Assembly: GCA_015061615.1 (NCBI GenBank)
Contig: SUWE01000015.1
Coordinates: forward strand, 1-51,980
Reading direction: 5' to 3'
DNA: 51,980 bases
Source: Lentisphaerota bacterium
GTDB taxonomy: Bacteria; Verrucomicrobiota; Lentisphaeria; Victivallales; Victivallaceae
Positions 43,158 through 49,481 of the stretch are shown here, in pieces. Under the pieces are notes generated by a model. It saw nothing but the letters and a program-made list of their open reading frames with translations, was not told the DNA's origin and made no database searches. Each line of letters begins with the position of its first letter. The stretch's first letter is position 1. Made by a program: the position numbers and the translations under genes.

Positions 43158-44229
43158 ACTGCATGAATTAACTATCCGCGAGGTGTTTGAAAATTACCTC
43201 GACAACAGCGAACAGGGAGTTACCGCTTACAACGGCAAACTCAATATCCGCCCGCCGTATCAGCGGGAGTTCGTCTACGATGCAAAAAAACGCGATGCCG
43301 TGATCGAAACAATAAAAAAGGGTTTTCCCCTGAATGTCATGTATTGGGTCAAAAACTCCGATGACAGTTTTGAAGTCCTCGACGGACAACAGCGGACAAT
43401 CAGTTTCTGTCAATATGTCAACGGAGATTTCTCTCTGAACAACCGCGCTTTTCACAATCTTACTGAAACTGAAAAAAATCAGATACTTGACTATAAATTA
43501 ATGATATATTTCTGCGAGGGCAACGATAAAGAAAAGCTCGACTGGTTCAAAATCATCAATATCGCAGGAGAAAAACTGACCGATCAGGAGTTGAGAAATG
43601 CCGTATATACCGGTCCCTGGCTCAGCGATGCCAAACACAAATTCAGCAAAAGCAACTGCGCCGCCTACCTTATGGGAAATAAATATCTGACAGGAACTCC
43701 CATCCGGCAGGAATATCTGGAAACAGCATTAAAATGGATAAACAACGGCGAAATTGAAGCCTATATGGCTGCTCATCAGCATGATCCCAATGCTAATGAA
43801 CTCTATTTTTACTTCACAAGCCTCATAAACTGGGTGGAAAATACTTTCACCAATTACCGCAAAGAGATGAAAAATGTCGAATGGGGTCCGTTATACAATC
43901 AATACAAAAACGACACATTCGATACTGCCGCAATCGAAAAGGAAGTTTCAAAACTCATGGCTGATGATGATGTCACAAACAAAAAAGGCATATACAGCTA
44001 TATCCTTACGCGGAAAGAAAAATTTCTCTCTGTAAGAGCCTTTGACAACCACATGAAACGTACCGCTTACGAAAAACAAAAAGGTTTTTGCCCGCATTGC
44101 AAAAAACATTTCAATATCGAAGATATGGAAGGTGACCATATCACCCCGTGGAGCGAAGGCGGCAAAACATTGGCAGAAAACTGCCAGATGCTCTGCAAAG
44201 AGTGCAACCGTAAAAAATCTGACAAATGA
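43147..44229 (+). CDS. DUF262 plus HNH nuclease
   Basis: A 360-aa protein. N-terminal DUF262 (ParB/Srx-like nucleotidase) with PPYQREFVYD (36-45) and the signature DGQQRT (79-84); a helical middle; and a C-terminal HNH domain: zinc cysteines CPHC (315-318) and CKEC (350-353), catalytic GDHITPW (D330-H331), ENC (N345). The same combination occurs in SspE and, split or with DUF1524, in GmrSD restriction systems, where NTP hydrolysis by DUF262 gates DNA cleavage. With the adjacent methyltransferase it probably forms a defence pair. AAGGAG before ATG 43147; 11-bp overlap. The stop codon TGA is completed by the first two bases of repeat copy C; without the insertion it would be TAA at the same place. 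Confidence 0.82.
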   Translation: MKIELHELTIREVFENYLDNSEQGVTAYNGKLNIRPPYQREFVYDAKKRDAVIETIKKGFPLNVMYWVKNSDDSFEVLDGQQRTISFCQYVNGDFSLNNRAFHNLTETEKNQILDYKLMIYFCEGNDKEKLDWFKIINIAGEKLTDQELRNAVYTGPWLSDAKHKFSKSNCAAYLMGNKYLTGTPIRQEYLETALKWINNGEIEAYMAAHQHDPNANELYFYFTSLINWVENTFTNYRKEMKNVEWGPLYNQYKNDTFDTAAIEKEVSKLMADDDVTNKKGIYSYILTRKEKFLSVRAFDNHMKRTAYEKQKGFCPHCKKHFNIEDMEGDHITPWSEGGKTLAENCQMLCKECNRKKSDK

Positions 44230-44392
44230 GGCAATTTCAAAAGTTCTCAAAAATTCTTGAAAATTCCCGTTGCGATCTTAAAAAAACGCGTTTTCGGCAG
44301 GTTACTTATTCAGCAGCCGCCTCAAACTCTCTTTTTAATCTCATCAACGGTTTCTTTTTAATCTCTTTTTGATCGACTTTTGCAATTACCTC
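44228..44392. mobile_element. Palindromic MITE-like element, copy C
   Basis: 165 bp, inverted relative to copy A: it begins GAGGCAATTTCAAAA and ends with the inverse of GAGGTAATTGCAAAA. The first 50 bp are nearly identical to the reverse complement of copy A. The enclosing helix here is TTAAAAAAA/CTTTTTAA, the central hairpin is weaker. Flanking repeat AAT (AAAT if the extra base is counted). It starts on the stop codon of the DUF262-HNH gene. Confidence 0.85.
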
Positions 44393-44397
44393 AAATA

Positions 44398-44447
44398 AAT
44401 ATAAAAAACGGACAGGGTTAAAATAACTTTTTCCATACCTGTCCGTT
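44398..44447 (-). terminator. Terminator of the gyrA-to-speD gene set
   Basis: AACGGACAGG/CCTGTCCGTT (44407-44416/44438-44447) with a 21-nt loop, followed on the minus strand by TTTTTTAT. It lies 40 bp past the speD-like stop. Confidence 0.8.
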
Positions 44448-44487
44448 CAATACACAACAAGCACACAGCGGCAGAACTTTATTTTTA

Positions 44488-45294
44488 CTACTGCCTTATC
44501 TGCACCTGCATCCGGTAGTATGAACCGCCGAGAATATCCATTGCAAACTCTGCGGCATGGCGGGGATCAAAAAATCCGTCGGTAAATATGTTAAGATAAA
44601 GCGTCTCTCTGGCAGGAACCAGATAGCCGCTTATTCTGCCGTTATCGGTCAGAAGCAGAAACTCCGCCTCATCACTGCGGGGCATCCACAGCCAGCGCAC
44701 CGGCGATTCGTTCAGCACTCCTGCCAGTTTTTCGGCAAAATTGCGCCAATACTCCTGTTCTTCATGCTCCTTCAACGGCGTACCGTAAATATCAACTGCC
44801 GCAGAAAGCGCTCTTGCTCCGGTCTTTTCAAAACGCTCCTGCCATGAGAGCTGCATACCGCTGGAAAATCTATTTTCCACCACCGGAACCAATCTTTCAA
44901 AAGTCCCTGATTCATGCAAAATCCCCCGGTTGGCAAGGCTGGATACTATCCACTGTCCGGAACGCATCCCCTTGCCCAGACTTTCGATCGCCAAATCGAA
45001 ATCCACCCCGCTGCCGCAGGTGAACAAATCCACCGCCGCATAATCGTGTTCCGGCCACGCATGGACAGCAAAGTGCGATTCGGAAATGACCACCACTCCA
45101 CTCACCCCCTGCGGCTCAAATGAATGGAAATTGGAGTTCACAACATGAGCGCCGGAAACCTCCGCCGCTTCAAGGAAAATCCTTTCCATTGCCGCCGCAT
45201 CGGATAAAATTTCCGCCGCACAGTCGTAAAACTCCACGGTCATCTGTCTGCCCAGAGCAACTGCTCCGGGCAGCAAATCAAGTTCAGTACTCAT
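44488..45294 (-). CDS. speD: S-adenosylmethionine decarboxylase-like protein, two-domain form
   Basis: A 268-aa pyruvoyl enzyme. Residues 1-130 are a complete short bacterial SpeD: cleavage at Glu-Ser in SESHFAVHAWPE, with S73, H78 and C93 at the same spacing (5 and 20) as S63, H68 and C83 of the Thermotoga enzyme. Residues about 140-268 form an additional domain; its end, TLYLNIFTDGFFDPRHAAEFAMDIL, resembles the second half of SpeD without the Ser/His/Cys set, so it looks like a degenerate duplicate. It normally makes decarboxylated SAM for spermidine, but relatives can act as arginine or ornithine decarboxylases and no speE is nearby. The start is ATG 45294, three bases after the stop of the upstream gene. 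Confidence 0.85.
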   Translation of the reverse strand: MSTELDLLPGAVALGRQMTVEFYDCAAEILSDAAAMERIFLEAAEVSGAHVVNSNFHSFEPQGVSGVVVISESHFAVHAWPEHDYAAVDLFTCGSGVDFDLAIESLGKGMRSGQWIVSSLANRGILHESGTFERLVPVVENRFSSGMQLSWQERFEKTGARALSAAVDIYGTPLKEHEEQEYWRNFAEKLAGVLNESPVRWLWMPRSDEAEFLLLTDNGRISGYLVPARETLYLNIFTDGFFDPRHAAEFAMDILGGSYYRMQVQIRQ

Positions 45295-45297
45295 CAA

Positions 45298-46764
45298 TTA
45301 TTTTGCAGGTATTGCTTCAGTTCCGTTCTGCGGAGCTTGAGTTTCAAGTGTGTAACTGCACTGACGCATCACATTTTCATGGAACTCCTGGATCGCCATC
45401 TGCTCCTTGGCACTGCGCAGCTGTTTGAGCAGCGCCGCTTTGTTTTTGGCAAAATCTTTCATGTCTGACGGAATACGCTTTTCAACCATCACCAGAACAG
45501 CGCCTTCGGAAACCGGCAGCACCGGAGAGATATCTCCTGCCTGCATGGTAAAGGTCTGCGGAATGCCCGCAAGGAAAAGCTGATTGAGCATGCCGGTCAT
45601 GGACATATACTGGCTGTAAAGCATATACTGCTGCATCTGCGGCATGATATCCAGAGTTCCCATCATTTTTTCAACCTGCGGCAGCGCGCTGAGGATTCCG
45701 GGAAGATTGCTGTTGAAAAGCTGATAAACCTGCACCGCAAGCTGGTCTTTGCTCATTTTTTCCAGTTCAGCTTCCGCCGCCGGAACACTCAGCTTCTTAT
45801 GTGTGAATTTGATCGCGTCAAAAGCCTTTTTACGGGCATCACCTTTAAGTTTGGCAAGTTTGGCAGACTCCTGAGTTGCAAATTTCTGCGCCTGCTCACG
45901 CTGTTTATTGCTCTTATAGATCGCAGGAAGATCCTTTTTTACATCTTTGTACTCAGGATAAGCCGGATTCGCAGCTTTGATTTCAGAATAGAATTTGATC
46001 AGATCCGCTTCGGCAGGCTCGTTGACTTTGAACTTGTCATTGCCGAAACAGCAGACCGACAATTCAAATCCCGGTGTCGCCATTCTGTAAAAATCTTCAG
46101 CTTCGCTGTCGGTAACGACTATACCGCTGACAACAGTTTTCTGCAATTTGGCAAGCAGCAGATTCAAACGCAGTGACGCCATCAGATCTTCTTCACGGAC
46201 TCCGCGGTCCTTGAGGAATTTATTGTACACTTCACGGGAGAATTTACCCGGTTTGCAGAATGCCGCTTTTTTACGGATCGCCGCTTCAACTTCAGCATCG
46301 GTGATCTCTTTGCCCTTGAGCTGTTCACTGAGCTGGGAACGGATCATCAGTTTCAGATACGCATCAGTGAGATTGTTATCTTTGAGGAACTTCTCGTAAA
46401 TCTCTTTGGAAAACTCCCCTTCAGTACGGAACATTTTGCGCAGTTCATCCGCGATCTCATCATCCGTGACCGCCAGTCCCATCTGCTCCGCACGCTTGAT
46501 ATAGCAGTATTTGTTGAAAATATCCTGCCAGTCATCACTGTTCGTGCGGCCGTTGATAAGCATCAGATTCTGGGCGAACTGGCGCAGATCGGCAACAGTG
46601 ACTTTTTCACCGTAAACAGTTCCGACCTTCGTCGCCGCAGGATCATCGCAGCCGCCGGAACGGAAATCGCCCAGCACAAAGGGGATGATCACCAGCACCG
46701 CCAGAACCAGCAGCAGCACACGGCTGTGTTTGTGAAAGATTGAGTTGAGTTTTTTGATTACCAT
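45298..46764 (-). CDS. SurA/PpiD-like periplasmic chaperone without parvulin domain
   Basis: A 488-aa protein anchored by one N-terminal membrane segment (about 17-33). Residues about 45-215 are a SurA_N/PpiD-like helical domain containing an internal repeat (EFSKEIYEKFLKDNNL and KFSREVYNKFLKDRGV). I see no parvulin signature, so it should be a chaperone rather than an isomerase; a methionine-rich stretch (about 365-400) is peculiar. GGAGAAGG before ATG 46764. Follows ybbR by 40 bp. Confidence 0.75.
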   Translation of the reverse strand: MVIKKLNSIFHKHSRVLLLVLAVLVIIPFVLGDFRSGGCDDPAATKVGTVYGEKVTVADLRQFAQNLMLINGRTNSDDWQDIFNKYCYIKRAEQMGLAVTDDEIADELRKMFRTEGEFSKEIYEKFLKDNNLTDAYLKLMIRSQLSEQLKGKEITDAEVEAAIRKKAAFCKPGKFSREVYNKFLKDRGVREEDLMASLRLNLLLAKLQKTVVSGIVVTDSEAEDFYRMATPGFELSVCCFGNDKFKVNEPAEADLIKFYSEIKAANPAYPEYKDVKKDLPAIYKSNKQREQAQKFATQESAKLAKLKGDARKKAFDAIKFTHKKLSVPAAEAELEKMSKDQLAVQVYQLFNSNLPGILSALPQVEKMMGTLDIMPQMQQYMLYSQYMSMTGMLNQLFLAGIPQTFTMQAGDISPVLPVSEGAVLVMVEKRIPSDMKDFAKNKAALLKQLRSAKEQMAIQEFHENVMRQCSYTLETQAPQNGTEAIPAK

Positions 46765-46804
46765 TTTTTACCTTCTCCTTTTTTTATTATGGAAATTTCT
46801 TCCG

Positions 46805-47791
46805 TTATTTTACACTTTTTCCAGCCGGAACTACGCGGATATTGATCTCCTGCGGTTCCACAGAGACCACCCGCAATTTGCCATCCGGATTATTAAAAAC
46901 AGCCTTGAGCGGCACCCGATGATTGCCCGGAGCGGCGAACTGCGGCGCACTCAAATCTGCAAAAACCATTATATCACTGCTGTTTACGCGGTTGACCAGA
47001 CGCGGCTGACCGGAAACTGTCACTGCAACCCCCGTTTTATCCGGAACAGCATTCAACACCTTGCCCGGCGGAAACAAACACCGCACCGGAATATCTTTCA
47101 ATGTTCTTGAAGTATCCGGCAGACGGGATATTTTCACAAACACATCCGCAGACTCGACGGAATAGGTCAATCCCGTTCCCGGATGCTTTTTCAGCAGCAG
47201 CCCTTTTTTACTGAAACTCACGGTTTCACCGTCGATATTCAATGTTTCCGTAACGATATCTTTCAGGGCATTCACCATTTTTTCCGGTCCGGTGACATCC
47301 ACTTTCGCCGGAACAGAACTTATCTCATCGTTGCGCCACCCGACTGGAATCTTGCCGGAAGTCTCAACTTTCACCGGCAATGTACGCGTGATCTTACGCT
47401 GAACTTCCACCCGGATAACGCGGGGTTCCTCGACCCGGACGACTTCCACCCCGCGCGGAACCTCAAAATCTTTCGCATTGAGCGGAAGAACCACATTTCC
47501 GGAAATTATCCCCTGCGTTTTAGCTGTTATCCGGACAGAACCGTTTATTTCGGTGGCACGCAATTTTTTTATCACACTTTCCGATCCCCGCACCGTCAGC
47601 CGGACGGAATGCACCACTTCCGGCTCAGATAAAACCAAACCTTCATCACACAATACCTGAACCGGAATACGTTCAAGGGTAGTTTCCCGCTGTTTGCCTT
47701 CGTTAAGCGCCCAGTAAAGCACCAATGTAAAAACCAGGGCAAGAAATTTACGCAGCGGATCTTTTATCAATATATGAAAAAATGATTTCAT
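46805..47791 (-). CDS. YbbR-domain protein (CdaR-like)
   Basis: A 328-aa protein with one N-terminal membrane anchor (FLALVFTLVLYWAL) and about three or four YbbR repeats of roughly 80 residues (for example RIPVQVLCDEGLVLSEPEVVHSVRLTV and SRTLKDIPVRCLF). YbbR proteins regulate the diadenylate cyclase encoded next to them. The start overlaps the cdaA stop (TGATG), with GGAG upstream. Confidence 0.88.
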   Translation of the reverse strand: MKSFFHILIKDPLRKFLALVFTLVLYWALNEGKQRETTLERIPVQVLCDEGLVLSEPEVVHSVRLTVRGSESVIKKLRATEINGSVRITAKTQGIISGNVVLPLNAKDFEVPRGVEVVRVEEPRVIRVEVQRKITRTLPVKVETSGKIPVGWRNDEISSVPAKVDVTGPEKMVNALKDIVTETLNIDGETVSFSKKGLLLKKHPGTGLTYSVESADVFVKISRLPDTSRTLKDIPVRCLFPPGKVLNAVPDKTGVAVTVSGQPRLVNRVNSSDIMVFADLSAPQFAAPGNHRVPLKAVFNNPDGKLRVVSVEPQEINIRVVPAGKSVK

Positions 47792-48630
47792 CACTTCTCC
47801 TCCCCGCTGTTCTCTGTTTGAGTCTCACCCAAAGCTGACTCATTGACCTGATTGACGGTTTCCTGAAATTCACTTACATCATTTTCCACAATCAGTTTGT
47901 TCAAAAATGCGTGAAGTTCATGCTGGCTCAAATCGCGGTGAAGTTCCCCGCGGACACCGAGACTTATCGCTCCGCTTTCTTCGGAAACCATTACCGCGAC
48001 CGCATCAGATTCTTCCGCAATGCCCAGTGTCGCACGGTGACGTGTACCCAGTCTTTTGGAAATCATATCCGACTTCGCAAGCGGAAGTATCGCCCGCGCT
48101 GCAACAATGCGGTTATCACGGATAATGATCGCACCGTCATGCAGCGGGGAATTGGGGAAAAATATCGATTCAATAAGAAGTGAAGTCACTCTGGCATCCA
48201 GCGGAATCGCTTCTTCAATAAGAGCTTTCAAGCTTTCTTTGCGCTCGATCACCACGATCGCACCGCATTTGCGCGAAGACATATCTGCCATTGCCGAAAC
48301 GATATCTTCGATAAGTTCCTCTCTGCGGCGCTCTCTGAGTGTTGACAAACTGCCCAGACGCGCCAGCAGACGGCGCAATTCCGGCTGAAAAATGATCATC
48401 AGCATCAAAAACAGTGAACCAAGCACCATTTCAAGCAGCTGTGAAATAACATCCAGTTCCAGCGTTTTTGCCACACCCCACAGCACACCGCCGAGCATCA
48501 GCAAGCCCGCCATGATAAGCGAACCGGAAGTTTTACGCAAATGATACATTACCAGATATATTATGGTAAAGATTATCGCAACCTGAAGCAGCGCCCGCCA
48601 ATCGGTGATAAATTCTATAAATTGATTCAT
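47791..48630 (-). CDS. cdaA: Diadenylate cyclase CdaA
   Basis: A 279-aa membrane c-di-AMP synthase: three membrane segments (about 10-80), then the DAC domain with the catalytic DGA (SPLHDGAIII) and RHR (LGTRHRATLGI) motifs. c-di-AMP controls osmolyte balance and wall homeostasis. Order folP-cdaA-ybbR; overlaps folP by 4 bp. Confidence 0.95.
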   Translation of the reverse strand: MNQFIEFITDWRALLQVAIIFTIIYLVMYHLRKTSGSLIMAGLLMLGGVLWGVAKTLELDVISQLLEMVLGSLFLMLMIIFQPELRRLLARLGSLSTLRERRREELIEDIVSAMADMSSRKCGAIVVIERKESLKALIEEAIPLDARVTSLLIESIFFPNSPLHDGAIIIRDNRIVAARAILPLAKSDMISKRLGTRHRATLGIAEESDAVAVMVSEESGAISLGVRGELHRDLSQHELHAFLNKLIVENDVSEFQETVNQVNESALGETQTENSGEEK

Positions 48631-49478
48631 TTCTTACCACCCTCCCCGCTTTGGAGTTTACTCAAAACCAAAAGCGCATTGTGCAGTTCACGCACGCCGT
48701 GAGTACGGATGACCCCGACTCCCTTTGCCGCCATAAGCAGTTCAACAGCAAGCGTTTCTCCTGAACGTCTGACCGGATCGTTTTCCCCGGTCAGCGCTCC
48801 GAGAAAAGATTTGCGCGAAACGCCGATCATCAGGTTGGATAAAGGAGAAATTTTTTCAAGATTTTCCAGCAACTCCCAGCACTGATCGGCATTTTTGGCA
48901 AAACCGAATCCGGGATCAAGCATGATATTTTCCTGCCGGACACCGGCTTTCAATGCCTTTTCCTTCGCCGCGGCAAGTTCAACCGCAACGGTTTCGGCAA
49001 CACCATCCGGATAACTGCAATATTCAGGAGCCTGCATATTTTCCGGAGTTCCGCGGCTGTGTGAAAGTATAAGCGCCGCACCGTACTGCGCAACGAGGTC
49101 GGCAATTTCCGGCGATTTGCGCAGCATGGATACATCATTGATGATCTGTACCCCGTTCTGCAATGCCGCCTGCGCGACACGGCCGTGACGGGTATCCACA
49201 CTCAACACCGTTTCCGGATGGACTTTACGCAAATTTCTGAGAACCGGCAGCACCCGGTTGAGTTCAAGTTCCTCAGCTGTTTCCTTCGCCCCCGGACGGG
49301 TGGATTCTCCGCCGATATCAAGGATATCCGCTCCGCAGTCAAGATGCGCCAAAGCGCGTGCCAGCGCAGAATCAGCGGAGGAACGACCTCTTTCGCTGAA
49401 AGACTCCCCGCTGGCATTGACGATACCCATGACCGCCGGACGGGGTATATTTTCAAGGAAACTGCTTAAATCGAACAT
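48627..49478 (-). CDS. folP: Dihydropteroate synthase
   Basis: A 283-aa TIM-barrel enzyme joining pterin pyrophosphate and p-aminobenzoate for folate. Motifs: DIGGESTRPGA, NDVSML, LDPGFGFAKN, GVSRKSFLG and a final IRTHGVRE. The first loop reads MGIVNASGESFSERG where most enzymes have N-V-T-P-D-S-F, an unusual substitution near the sulfonamide/pABA pocket. Three-base gap after gyrA; co-transcribed with it and with cdaA. Confidence 0.93.
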   Translation of the reverse strand: MFDLSSFLENIPRPAVMGIVNASGESFSERGRSSADSALARALAHLDCGADILDIGGESTRPGAKETAEELELNRVLPVLRNLRKVHPETVLSVDTRHGRVAQAALQNGVQIINDVSMLRKSPEIADLVAQYGAALILSHSRGTPENMQAPEYCSYPDGVAETVAVELAAAKEKALKAGVRQENIMLDPGFGFAKNADQCWELLENLEKISPLSNLMIGVSRKSFLGALTGENDPVRRSGETLAVELLMAAKGVGVIRTHGVRELHNALLVLSKLQSGEGGKK

Positions 49479-49481
49479 TGC

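Noticed and set aside
41960..44229. Structured RNA plus HNH gene considered as an IscB/omega-RNA locus
   Set aside because: The HNH protein has a DUF262 domain and no RuvC or bridge-helix motifs.
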